Shown here in pieces: positions 25,031 to 32,885 of a stretch of DNA of 64,000 bases; within the stretch, counting starts at the first letter, position 1, and every line of letters starts with the position of its first letter. The stretch spans positions 472,567 through 536,566 of the forward strand of contig NZ_JAAGLY010000007.1 in assembly GCF_010548375.1 (NCBI RefSeq). The letters run 5' to 3'. This stretch comes from Streptomyces sp. SID13726 (lineage in GTDB: Bacteria > Actinomycetota > Actinomycetes > Streptomycetales > Streptomycetaceae). The notes beneath the pieces are model-generated. The model searched no databases and was not told the origin of the DNA. It worked only from the letters and a program-made list of their open reading frames with translations. Position numbers and translations under genes: made by a program.

Positions 25031-26082
25031 CCGCGCTCCCAGAATGCAGGACCGACGGGCTCCTCGAAGTCGCCGAGCGCTTCGAGGTAGCCCTCGTCGT
25101 TCACGCCGATCCGCAGCTGCGGCAGGGCGTGGCCGGCGGGGCCGAAGATCACCCGGGCACCGTCGGAGAGGTCGAAGGTGGACTGGTGGCAGGGGCAGAG
25201 CACGTGGTGCGTCTGCTGTTCGTACAGGGAGATCGGGCAGCCCACGTGGGTGCAGATCTTCGAGTACGCGACGATTCCCTCGTGCGACCACTCGAGCTCG
25301 CGCTTGTCCTTGATGTTGTCCGGCTGGATGCGGACGATCATCAGGGCGGCCTTGGCGATCTCGGTCTGGAACTCCTCGTCGTGCTCCTCCAGGCCCTCGG
25401 GCTTGGCGAAGGTCAGCGAACCGACCGCGACGTCGGAGGGGCGCAGCGGCTCGTTGGTGTTCATGTTGACGAGCAGCTTGCCCTTGGACCACAGGGTGTG
25501 GCGGAGCTTGGTGCCGGGCAGCGGACCGAGGTCGCGCAGCAGCATGACACCGGAGAGCGGGAACAGGGCCAGCGCGCCGAACATGGTGTTGCGGAGCAGC
25601 TTGCGGCGGCCGAGCGCCGACTCCTTGGCACCCTGCTTGAAGTCCGCGTGGACCTTCGCGCGGACCTCGGGGGACGCCTCGATCGGGTGCCGCTCGTCGG
25701 CGATCTCCTCGTCGGACATCAGCGTGCGGGCCCAGTGGACCGCGCCCGCGCCGATCGCGAAGAGGGCGAGACCGAGGGTCAGGCCCAGCGCGAAGTTCAG
25801 CGCGTTGATGTGTCCGATCGGGAAGACGAAGATCGCCTTGTCGTGCGGGATCGCCACGTACGAGGTGATGAACCCGACCGTGGCCAGCATCGAGACCGTG
25901 AACAGCATGGCCACCGTGCGCTCGGACCGCCTGGCGGCCCGCTCGTCGATGTCCTGCACCCGGTGCTCGTGGGGCGGCAGACCGGGGTCGGCGAACGGGT
26001 TCTTGTCGTCCGCGACGCCTACCGCGCCGTGCGCGTCCTGCTCTGCGGGCAGGTTCTCTTCTGGAATGTCTTGGCTACTCAT
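25027..26082 (-). CDS. qcrA: Rieske iron-sulfur subunit of the bcc complex
   Basis: A 351-residue protein with three predicted membrane helices (about residues 55-75, 95-115 and 165-185) and a C-terminal Rieske domain. The 2Fe-2S ligands are in CTHVGCPISLY near residue 288 and CPCHQSTFDLS near 307, with the usual disulfide cysteines. It passes electrons from menaquinol to the cytochrome cc subunit. Three helices rather than one is the actinobacterial form. Overlaps of four bases with qcrC upstream and qcrB downstream show a tightly coupled operon. Confidence 0.97.
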   Translation of the reverse strand: MSSQDIPEENLPAEQDAHGAVGVADDKNPFADPGLPPHEHRVQDIDERAARRSERTVAMLFTVSMLATVGFITSYVAIPHDKAIFVFPIGHINALNFALGLTLGLALFAIGAGAVHWARTLMSDEEIADERHPIEASPEVRAKVHADFKQGAKESALGRRKLLRNTMFGALALFPLSGVMLLRDLGPLPGTKLRHTLWSKGKLLVNMNTNEPLRPSDVAVGSLTFAKPEGLEEHDEEFQTEIAKAALMIVRIQPDNIKDKRELEWSHEGIVAYSKICTHVGCPISLYEQQTHHVLCPCHQSTFDLSDGARVIFGPAGHALPQLRIGVNDEGYLEALGDFEEPVGPAFWERG

Positions 26083-26888
26083 GACTTCTTGGCCTTTGCG
26101 GTCCGAGCGGCGACCCAGACGGCGACCGCGATCAGCGCGCCGAGGCCGAAGATCCAGGCGAACAGGCCCTCGGAGACCGGGCCGAGACCGCCCAGCTCAA
26201 GGCCGCCCGGGCTCTCGGTGTCGTCACCGTTGACCGCGTTCAGGTACGCGATGATGTCCTTCTTGTTCTGCTCCGACAGCGTGGTGTCGGGGAACGACGG
26301 CATGTTCTGCGGGCCGGTCTGCATGGCCTCGTAGATGTGCTTCGGGTCGACACCTTCGAGGGTCGGCGCGAACTTGCCGTGCGTCAGCGCGCCACCCTTG
26401 CCGGTGAAGTTGTGGCACTGCGCGCAGTTGGTGCGGAACAGCTCGCCGCCCTTGGCGATGTCGGCGCCGTCGGGGCCGTACTGCGCCTCGGTCGGGACCG
26501 TCGGTCCGGCGCCCAGCGAGGAGATGTACGCGGCCAGCTGGTCGATCTCGGCCTGCGTGTAGACGACCTTCTTGCGCGGGATCTGCGCGCCAGGCTGCTG
26601 GGCGGGCATACGGCCGGTGCCGACCTGGAAGTCGACGGCCGCGGCGCCCACGCCCACGAGGCTCGGTCCGTCGGAGGACCCCTGACCGCCGGTGCCGTGG
26701 CAACTGGCGCAGCCTACGGCGAAGAGCTTCTTGCCCTCGTCGATGGCGAGGGACTGGGCGGTTTCATCTGCCTGCGCCTTGCTCGCGGGCGCGAACACGG
26801 CGTACAGCCCCCCGGTGCATGCCAGCGCGAGGAGTAGGACGACGAGCGCCGCCAGCGGGTGGCGTCGTCGTGCGGAGAGCTTTTTCAC
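26079..26888 (-). CDS. qcrC: diheme cytochrome c subunit of the bcc complex
   Basis: A 269-residue membrane-anchored diheme cytochrome. An N-terminal anchor (LAALVVLLLALACTGGLYAV) is followed by two CxxCH heme sites, GCASCHGTGG near residue 56 and CAQCHNFTG near 157, each with a downstream Met ligand in PSL/MPSFPDTT type segments, and a C-terminal membrane helix (FAWIFGLGALIAVAVWV). It passes electrons directly to the CuA site of the aa3 oxidase. The gene begins 60 bases after ctaE and overlaps qcrA by four bases. Confidence 0.96.
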   Translation of the reverse strand: MKKLSARRRHPLAALVVLLLALACTGGLYAVFAPASKAQADETAQSLAIDEGKKLFAVGCASCHGTGGQGSSDGPSLVGVGAAAVDFQVGTGRMPAQQPGAQIPRKKVVYTQAEIDQLAAYISSLGAGPTVPTEAQYGPDGADIAKGGELFRTNCAQCHNFTGKGGALTHGKFAPTLEGVDPKHIYEAMQTGPQNMPSFPDTTLSEQNKKDIIAYLNAVNGDDTESPGGLELGGLGPVSEGLFAWIFGLGALIAVAVWVAARTAKAKKS

Positions 26889-26948
26889 GGATTACCCCGG
26901 TGTCAGGATCTTCTGCGTCGATGCTTGCGATGTCGGGAGCGGGCCCGG

Positions 26949-27569
26949 CTACTTGATCATGTAGATCGTGGCGAAGAGGCCGATCCAGACGACGTCGACG
27001 AAGTGCCAGTAATAGGACACGACGATCGCCGCGGTCGCCTGCTCGTGGGTGAACCTCTTGGCCGCGTAGGTACGCCCGAGAACGAACAGGAACGCGATGA
27101 GGCCGCCCGTCACGTGCATGCCGTGGAAGCCGGTGGTCAGGTAGAACACCGAACCGTACGGGTCGGAGGAGAGCGAGAGCCCGTCCTTCTTCACCAGCTC
27201 GGTGTACTCGTAGATCTGACCGCCGATGAAGATCGCGCCCATGATGAAGGTGATGATGAACCAGCCCCGGAGCTTCTTCACGTCACCGCGCTCGGCGGCG
27301 AAGACGCCGAGCTGGCAGGTGAGGGAGGAGAGCACCAGGATCGTGGTGTTCGTCGCCGAGAACGGGAAGTTCAGGCTGGACGCCATTTCCTTCCAGTGGT
27401 CGGGACCCGTCACCGATCGCAGGGTGAAGTACATCGCGAAGAGGGCCGCGAAGAACATCAGCTCGGAACTCAGCCAGATGATGGTTCCGACGCTGGTGAG
27501 GTTCGGTCGGTTGACCGACGGGTGCGCGTGCCCGGTTGTGTCTGTCGTTGCTGTCGCCACGACCGACAT
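26949..27569 (-). CDS. ctaE: cytochrome c oxidase subunit III
   Basis: A 206-residue protein with five membrane helices, the short bacterial form of oxidase subunit III. It has the conserved IWLSSELMFFAALFAMYF near residues 30-47, the HGMHVTGGLIAF segment near 150 and WHFVDVVWIGLFATIY at the C-terminus. It stabilises the aa3 catalytic core and proton uptake. It is first gene of ctaE-qcrCAB. The ATG sits at the centre of a perfect 10+1+10 palindrome (27560-27580), and no good ribosome binding site is seen upstream, so translation or transcription may be controlled there. Confidence 0.95.
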   Translation of the reverse strand: MSVVATATTDTTGHAHPSVNRPNLTSVGTIIWLSSELMFFAALFAMYFTLRSVTGPDHWKEMASSLNFPFSATNTTILVLSSLTCQLGVFAAERGDVKKLRGWFIITFIMGAIFIGGQIYEYTELVKKDGLSLSSDPYGSVFYLTTGFHGMHVTGGLIAFLFVLGRTYAAKRFTHEQATAAIVVSYYWHFVDVVWIGLFATIYMIK

Positions 27570-27580
27570 TATGTCGGTCG
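27560..27580. promoter_or_regulatory. perfect 10+1+10 palindrome over the ctaE start codon
   Basis: Arms CGACCGACAT and ATGTCGGTCG flank a single T. The symmetric site covers the ATG of ctaE on the minus strand. It could be a repressor operator in the divergent region between ctaE and the receiver-like gene, or an RNA hairpin with the start codon in its loop. Confidence 0.6.
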
Positions 27581-27640
27581 CTTATCCCGCCCTCACTCCG
27601 GGGGGTGCCGTTCGGAGTGTCTCCCTGCTCCATACCGGTG

Positions 27641-27667
27641 TTGACGTGGTGTTCAAGGGAGTAGCAT
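27641..27667 (+). promoter_or_regulatory. weak candidate promoter for the receiver-like gene
   Basis: TTGACG at 27641 and TAGCAT at 27662 are 15 bases apart, shorter than usual. The start codon of the receiver-like gene lies 48 bases further. Confidence 0.3.
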
Positions 27668-27714
27668 CCGGGCCAACGGGCCTGTCCTTACGACGCTGAC
27701 GTCACGGAGGAACA

Positions 27715-28116
27715 ATGCAGCCGACCGCCACGGTGCTGGTCTACAGCGACGATTCCAACACCCGCGAGCAGGTGCGGCTCGCCGCCGGCCGGCGGCCGGC
27801 TCCCGATGTCCCGTTGGTCGAGTTTCTGGAGTGCGCCACGCCTGCGGCGGTGCTGAAGGAGCTGGACCGGGGCGGGATCGATGTCTGCGTCCTCGACGGC
27901 GAGGCCGTGCCCATGGGGGGCATGGGGATGTGCCGGCAGATCAAGGACGAGGTGTTCAACTGCCCGCCGGTGCTGCTGCTGATCGGGCGGCCGCAGGACG
28001 CGTGGCTGGCGACGTGGAGCCGGGCCGAGGCCGCGGTGACCCATCCGGTGGACCCGGTGGAGTTCGCCTCGGCGCTGGCCTCCTTGCTGCGGGATCGGAA
28101 GGCCCTGAGCGCCTAG
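27715..28116 (+). CDS. receiver-like protein without output domain, key residues degenerate
   Basis: A 133-residue CheY-size protein. The first strand ends in the acidic pair of LVYSDDSN near residue 11-12 and the third strand carries the candidate phospho-acceptor Asp in VCVLDGEAVP near 59. However, the conserved Thr/Ser after strand 4 is replaced (LLLIGRPQD) and the invariant Lys-Pro of strand 5 is changed to THPVDP. A run of Gly and Met (PMGGMGM) fills the loop after the acceptor. It may be a pseudo-receiver acting through binding. The start ATG has CGGAGGAAC upstream. It is conserved in this position in Streptomyces as I recall, divergent from ctaE. Confidence 0.8.
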   Translation: MQPTATVLVYSDDSNTREQVRLAAGRRPAPDVPLVEFLECATPAAVLKELDRGGIDVCVLDGEAVPMGGMGMCRQIKDEVFNCPPVLLLIGRPQDAWLATWSRAEAAVTHPVDPVEFASALASLLRDRKALSA

Positions 28117-28160
28117 GAGCACGGGGACTTCCGTCTTCGGGCGACCGCGGGCCCACGGAG

Positions 28161-29423
28161 TCACACTGCGGTGGGTCGCAGCCTTGCCGTCTGGTCCGCG
28201 CTCGGGACGTCCGGGGTGCCTGCCACCAGGGCGCTGCCGTCGCGCCATTTCTTCCAGTTGAGGTTCCAGTCACCGAAGCCGTTGCCGAAGGGCTCCATGG
28301 TGTCGCCGTACGAGTTGATGACCTTGACCACATCACCCTCGTGGACGGTGTCGAAGAACCACTCGGCGTTGGACGTACTCATGCCGGTGCAGCCGTGGCT
28401 GACGTTCTCGTAGCCCTGGGAGCCGGTGGACCAGGGGGCGGCGTGGACGTACTCGCCGCTCCAGGTGACGCGGGTGGCGTAGTAGACCGGGAGGTCGTAC
28501 GACTCCGAGGAGCCCTCGGCGATCCCGATGCTGGTGCCGCGCATACGTACGAAGTACTCCTTGCCCAGTACGACCTTGACGCCGTTGCGGGTCTCGAAGC
28601 CGGGCTTGCCCGTGGTGACCGGTAGTTCGTTGATGACCTCGCCGTTCTTGTAGACGGTCATCGAGTGCGACGAGGCGTCCGTCACGGCGATGATGCGGTC
28701 GCCGGTGGTCAGTTTCACGGGCTTGGCCTTGCCGCCCCAGAGCCGGTCGCCGATCTTGACGCCCTCCAGGTCGCTGCGGACCTGGATCGTGGCGTGGGCG
28801 GGCCAGTACTCCTTGGGGCGGTAGTGCAGTTCCTTGTCGTCCACCCAGTGCCAGGCGCCCGGGACGGCCGGTGTGGAGTCGACGCGGAGGGCGCGCTCGA
28901 CGATCGCCCGCTGGGCCTTGTCCTTGACGGGCCGGTCCAGTTCGGCGGTGACGGGCTGGCCGACGCCGTACGTGCCGGTCTTGGGGCCGAAGGTGACGTT
29001 CAGCCGCTTCTTGCCGAGCGGCCTGCTGGTGTCGAAGTCGACGACCTTGCGGCCGGGCGCCCCGTCCTCGTCCTCGGTGCTCACGCGGACCGTGTAGTGG
29101 GCGTTTGCGGCCAGCGGAGAGGTGCTGCGCCAGCGGGTGCCGTCGGTGGAGAGTTCGCCCGCCACATGGCGGCCCATGGCGTCCGTGGCCGTGACGTCCG
29201 TGATGCGGCCGTCGTCGTCCTCGGCGGTGACCTCAAGGGGCTTGTCCGGGTCGGCCTTCTTCCCGTCGCCCGTGGGGGTGTTGAAGGCGATCTGGTCGGC
29301 CGCGTCGAACGGAGTGGCCGACAGCGGGTTCCCGTCGGACCCGCAGGCGGTGGCGCTCACGCCGAGGGCGATCACCAGCAGGGCGCAGCTGACGACGGTG
29401 CGGGTACGCGGTACGTGGTTCAT
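28161..29423 (-). CDS. L,D-transpeptidase lipoprotein (YkuD domain with Ig-like domains)
   Basis: A 420-residue exported enzyme that makes 3-3 crosslinks in peptidoglycan. The signal peptide ends at lipobox ATACGS (Cys27). Two immunoglobulin-like domains span about residues 55-250, as in the mycobacterial LdtMt2 group, followed by the YkuD domain. Its catalytic motif is present: His in YVHAAPWS, then 14 residues later SHGCTGMS with the nucleophile Cys near 346. The C-terminal segment FGDWNLNWKKWRDGSAL is typical of the actinobacterial class. It lies between the receiver-like gene and ctaF; cotranscription with ctaF is unlikely because a terminator separates them. Confidence 0.93.
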   Translation of the reverse strand: MNHVPRTRTVVSCALLVIALGVSATACGSDGNPLSATPFDAADQIAFNTPTGDGKKADPDKPLEVTAEDDDGRITDVTATDAMGRHVAGELSTDGTRWRSTSPLAANAHYTVRVSTEDEDGAPGRKVVDFDTSRPLGKKRLNVTFGPKTGTYGVGQPVTAELDRPVKDKAQRAIVERALRVDSTPAVPGAWHWVDDKELHYRPKEYWPAHATIQVRSDLEGVKIGDRLWGGKAKPVKLTTGDRIIAVTDASSHSMTVYKNGEVINELPVTTGKPGFETRNGVKVVLGKEYFVRMRGTSIGIAEGSSESYDLPVYYATRVTWSGEYVHAAPWSTGSQGYENVSHGCTGMSTSNAEWFFDTVHEGDVVKVINSYGDTMEPFGNGFGDWNLNWKKWRDGSALVAGTPDVPSADQTARLRPTAV

Positions 29424-29499
29424 GACTTCACGCTAGGAAGCGCGGTCAACTCCGGCACGCCGGGTGACTCGTACGAGTGATCAGTGTTGCGGCAGAAGC

Positions 29500-29537
29500 A
29501 GGAGCCCGGACCCTCCTGACGGAGTGTCCGGGCTCCT
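29500..29537 (-). terminator. terminator after ctaF
   Basis: AGGAGCCCGGAC and GTCCGGGCTCCT form a perfect 12-base stem with a 14-base loop, 17 bases after the ctaF stop. It ends the ctaC-ctaD-ctaF operon. Confidence 0.9.
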
Positions 29538-29553
29538 TTGAGCTCAGCGCGTG

Positions 29554-29952
29554 CTACTGGGTGCGGTTCTCACCGTGGTAGTACTCGAAGACCCAGCCCC
29601 ACAGGCCGATCATGATGACCGGCACCGAGAAGTACAGCAGCCACCAGCCGATCGCGACCGACAGGAAGGCCAGCGCGCCACCGAAGCCGAGGGCGAGCGG
29701 CTGCCAGCTGTGCGGGCTGAAGAACCCGACCTCGCCGGCGTCGTCCGCGACGTCGGCCTCCTTGTTGTCCTGCGCGCCGGCGTCCACCCGCTTGGCCGTG
29801 AAGCCCAGGTAGAAGCCGATCATGATGGACAGACCGAAGGCCAGGAAGAGCGCCGTGGTACCGGCCGGCTCCTTCGACCACACGCCATAGACGATCGCGA
29901 TGGCGAGGATGAAGACGCTCAGCCAGATGAACATCCGTCCTTGGATCTTCAC
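29554..29952 (-). CDS. ctaF: cytochrome c oxidase subunit IV (actinobacterial)
   Basis: A 132-residue membrane protein with about four hydrophobic segments (MFIWLSVFILAIAIVYGVW, TALFLAFGLSIMIGFYLGF, and a pair near residues 85-120). It is the small fourth subunit peculiar to actinobacterial aa3 oxidases and lies at the end of ctaC-ctaD-ctaF. The ATG overlaps the ctaD stop by four bases. The C-terminus ends YYHGENRTQ, as in other streptomycetes. Its role is structural within the supercomplex. Confidence 0.94.
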   Translation of the reverse strand: MKIQGRMFIWLSVFILAIAIVYGVWSKEPAGTTALFLAFGLSIMIGFYLGFTAKRVDAGAQDNKEADVADDAGEVGFFSPHSWQPLALGFGGALAFLSVAIGWWLLYFSVPVIMIGLWGWVFEYYHGENRTQ

Positions 29953-31685
29953 TTGCCGGCCTCCTTGCTGCCGGAGAGGGCCTTCTCACCGTGACCGGCG
30001 TTCTCGAGCTGGTCGAGGGCGGCGATCTCGGGGTGGTGCAGGTCGAAGGCCGGGGATTCGCTGCGGATCCGCGGCAGGGTGAGGAAGTTGTGGCGCGGCG
30101 GCGGGCAGGAGGTCGCCCACTCGAGCGAGCGGCCGTAGCCCCACGGGTCGTCGACCTCGACCTTCTTGCCGTACTTGGCCGTCTTCCACACGTTGTAGAG
30201 GAACGGCAGGATCGACAGGCCGAGCACGAAGGAGCTGATCGTCGAGATCGTGTTCAGGGCGGTGAAGCCGTCGGCCGCCAGGTAGTCGGCGTAACGACGG
30301 GGCATGCCCTCGGCACCCAGCCAGTGCTGGACCAGGAAGGTGCCGTGGAAGCCGATGAACAGCGTCCAGAAGGTGATCTTGCCGAGGCGCTCGTCGAGCA
30401 TCTTGCCGGTCATCTTCGGCCACCAGAAGTGGAAGCCGGAGAACATCGCGAAGACGACGGTGCCGAAGACGACGTAGTGGAAGTGCGCCACCACGAAGTA
30501 CGAGTCCGAGACGTGGAAGTCCATCGGGGGCGAGGCCAGGATGACACCGGTCAGACCACCGAAGGTGAAGGTGATCAGGAAGCCGGTGGCCCAGAGCATC
30601 GGGGTCTCGAAACTCAAGGACCCCTTCCACATCGTTCCGATCCAGTTGAAGAACTTCACGCCGGTCGGTACGGCGATGAGGAACGTCATGAAGGAGAAGA
30701 ACGGCAGCAGCACACCGCCGGTGACGTACATGTGGTGGGCCCACACGGTCACGGAGAGGCCGGCGATGGAGATCGTCGCGGCGACCAGGCCCATGTAGCC
30801 GAACATCGGCTTGCGGGAGAAGACCGGGATGACCTCGGAGATGATGCCGAAGAACGGCAGGGCGATGATGTACACCTCTGGGTGGCCGAAGAACCAGAAG
30901 AGGTGTTGCCACAGCAACGCTCCGCCGTTGGCCGCGTCGAAGACATGTGCCCCGAACTTCCGATCCGCCTCCAGCGCGAAGAGCGCGGCCGCGAGGACGG
31001 GGAAGGCCAGCAGGACGAGGACGGCCGTCAGCAGCACGTTCCACACGAAGATCGGCATGCGGAACATCGTCATGCCGGGCGCGCGCATGCAGATGATCGT
31101 GGTGATGAAGTTGACCGCACCGAGGATGGTGCCGAAGCCGGAGAAGGCCAGGCCCATGATCCACAGGTCGGCGCCGATGCCCGGCGAGCGGACCGCGTCC
31201 GACAGCGGGGAGTAGGCGAACCAGCCGAAGTCGGCCGCGCCCTGCGGGGTGAGGAAGCCGCCGACCGCGATGGTCGAGCCGAACAGGTAGAGCCAGTAGG
31301 CGAACATGTTCAGCCGCGGGAACGCCACGTCGGGCGCGCCGATCTGCAGCGGCATGATCCAGTTCGTGAAACCGGCGAACAGCGGCGTCGCGAACATCAG
31401 CAGCATGATCGTGCCGTGCATCGTGAACGCCTGGTTGAACTGCTCGTTCGACATGATCTGCAGACCCGGGCGGGCGAGCTCGGCGCGCATGAAGAGCGCC
31501 ATCACGCCACCGATGCAGAAGAACGCGAACGACGTGACCAGATAGAGCGTGCCGATGGTCTTGTGGTCAGTGGTGGTGAGCCACTTGATCACGGTGTTGC
31601 CGGGCTGCTTGCGCTTGACGGGCAACTCGTCCGCGTAGTGGGACTCCGCTGCCGCGGCACCCTGGGGTTCGTTGAGGATGCTCAC
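29949..31685 (-). CDS. ctaD: cytochrome c oxidase subunit I
   Basis: A 578-residue catalytic subunit with twelve helices, heme a, heme a3 and CuB. Conserved parts include the heme a His in QAFTMHGTIMLLMF near residue 88, the CuB/tyrosine element WFFGHPEVYIIALP near 265, the HH pair in VWAHHMY near 316, and the heme ligands in VAHFHYVVFG near 400. Oxygen is reduced to water here with proton pumping. The open frame extends upstream, but GTG at 31685 (VSILNEPQG) overlaps the ctaC stop by GTGA and gives the usual length. Confidence 0.97.
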   Translation of the reverse strand: MSILNEPQGAAAAESHYADELPVKRKQPGNTVIKWLTTTDHKTIGTLYLVTSFAFFCIGGVMALFMRAELARPGLQIMSNEQFNQAFTMHGTIMLLMFATPLFAGFTNWIMPLQIGAPDVAFPRLNMFAYWLYLFGSTIAVGGFLTPQGAADFGWFAYSPLSDAVRSPGIGADLWIMGLAFSGFGTILGAVNFITTIICMRAPGMTMFRMPIFVWNVLLTAVLVLLAFPVLAAALFALEADRKFGAHVFDAANGGALLWQHLFWFFGHPEVYIIALPFFGIISEVIPVFSRKPMFGYMGLVAATISIAGLSVTVWAHHMYVTGGVLLPFFSFMTFLIAVPTGVKFFNWIGTMWKGSLSFETPMLWATGFLITFTFGGLTGVILASPPMDFHVSDSYFVVAHFHYVVFGTVVFAMFSGFHFWWPKMTGKMLDERLGKITFWTLFIGFHGTFLVQHWLGAEGMPRRYADYLAADGFTALNTISTISSFVLGLSILPFLYNVWKTAKYGKKVEVDDPWGYGRSLEWATSCPPPRHNFLTLPRIRSESPAFDLHHPEIAALDQLENAGHGEKALSGSKEAGK

Positions 31686-32641
31686 AGGTTTGTCGTCTCC
31701 CGGTTCTTCTCGTGGGCGGTCTGCTCGATGCCCGCGGGAACGTAACCGGTCTGCCCCTTCTTCGCGAGGTCCTTGAGGTGCTGCTCGTAGCGCTCCGGGG
31801 AGACGACCTTCACGTTGAACAGCATCCGGGAGTGATCGACGCCGCAGAGCTCGGCGCACTTGCCCAGGAAGGTGCCCTCCTTGTTGGGGGTCACCTCGAA
31901 GGAGTTGGTGTGGCCCGGGATGACGTCCATCTTCATCAGGAACGGCACCACCCAGAAGGAGTGGATGACGTCACGCGAGGTGAGGACGAAGCGGACCGTC
32001 TTGCCCTTGGGGAGCCAGAGGGTCGGGCCGGGGTTGCCGGTCTGCGGGTTCTTCGTGGCCGGGGTCCCGAAGTCGTAGACACCGCCGGCGTTCGCCGGGA
32101 AGTCCTCCTTGAACCGGTTCGGAATCGCCGCCAGGTTCTTGTCGGTCTTCGCGTCACCCGTGGAGCCCGCGACGGGTTCCACGTAGTTGAAGGCCCAGCT
32201 CCACTGGTAACCCACCACGTTGACGGTGACGTCGGGCTGCTTCTTGAGGCTGAGCAGCTTCGACTCGTCGCGGGCCGTGAAGTAGAAGAGGACCGAGACG
32301 ATGACGAGCGGAACCACCGTGTACAGCGCCTCGATGGGCATGTTGTACCGGGTCTGCGGAGGAACCTCGACCTTGGTGCGGCTGCGCCGGTGGAAGATGG
32401 TGCTCCACATGATCAGGCCCCACACCAGCACGCCGGTGGCCAGCGCGGCTGCCCAGGAACCCTGCCACAGGGAGAGGATCCTCGGAGCCTCTTCGGTGGT
32501 GGGGGTGGGCATACCAAGGCGGGGGAAGTCCTTGTATGTGCAACCGGTGGCGGTCGCCAGGACCAGGCCCGCGGTCATTGCCTGCAGCAGCTTCCGCCGC
32601 ATCGGGCGCCGCGGCGAGCGGTCGGAGCCGTTGGGACTCAC
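31682..32641 (-). CDS. ctaC: cytochrome c oxidase subunit II, lipoprotein-type
   Basis: A 319-residue electron-entry subunit. The N-terminus is a lipoprotein signal with lipobox ATATGC (Cys34), followed by two membrane helices (about 60-85 and 105-125) and an external cupredoxin domain. The CuA site is complete: His in IHSFWVVPF, then CAELCGVDHSRM near residues 259-270 with two Cys, His and Met. Aromatic residues YQWSWAF near 150 form the electron-entry path. GTG start. It leads ctaC-ctaD-ctaF; its promoter must lie in the 244 bases before it, which also hold a copy of the dispersed repeat. Confidence 0.96.
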   Translation of the reverse strand: MSPNGSDRSPRRPMRRKLLQAMTAGLVLATATGCTYKDFPRLGMPTPTTEEAPRILSLWQGSWAAALATGVLVWGLIMWSTIFHRRSRTKVEVPPQTRYNMPIEALYTVVPLVIVSVLFYFTARDESKLLSLKKQPDVTVNVVGYQWSWAFNYVEPVAGSTGDAKTDKNLAAIPNRFKEDFPANAGGVYDFGTPATKNPQTGNPGPTLWLPKGKTVRFVLTSRDVIHSFWVVPFLMKMDVIPGHTNSFEVTPNKEGTFLGKCAELCGVDHSRMLFNVKVVSPERYEQHLKDLAKKGQTGYVPAGIEQTAHEKNRETTNL

Positions 32642-32838
32642 GTAGCGCCTTCCCGAGAGTCTCGCCCGCGCGTATTGGCTGCGGCCTGCCTTCTTCGGTG
32701 GTCGGTCGCCGCCCTGCGTCGGGCAGGGGTTTGGATGTTTATGCGGACCAAACCCTAGCCGACGCCCATCCGGGGGTCGCGAGGAGGGGGGCCTACCGAG
32801 TTGGGGGTTCGCTGGATTGGCGGGTGCGGGTCTGTTGT

Positions 32839-32866
32839 GGCTGGTCGCGCAGTTCCCCGCGCCCCT
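32839..32866 (-). repeat. dispersed intergenic repeat, copy 4
   Basis: Full 28-base core read on the minus strand, with the longer GCGGGTCTGTTGT flank shared with other copies. It lies between ctaC and the divergent desulfurase gene, 20 bases before the desulfurase start. Confidence 0.9.
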
Positions 32867-32885
32867 GGGGAGTTAGCGTTGGCGT

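Noticed and set aside
23387..25492. A 701-residue version of QcrB
   Set aside because: The extra 154 residues are out-of-frame qcrA sequence; the overlapping ATG at 25030 gives the normal protein.
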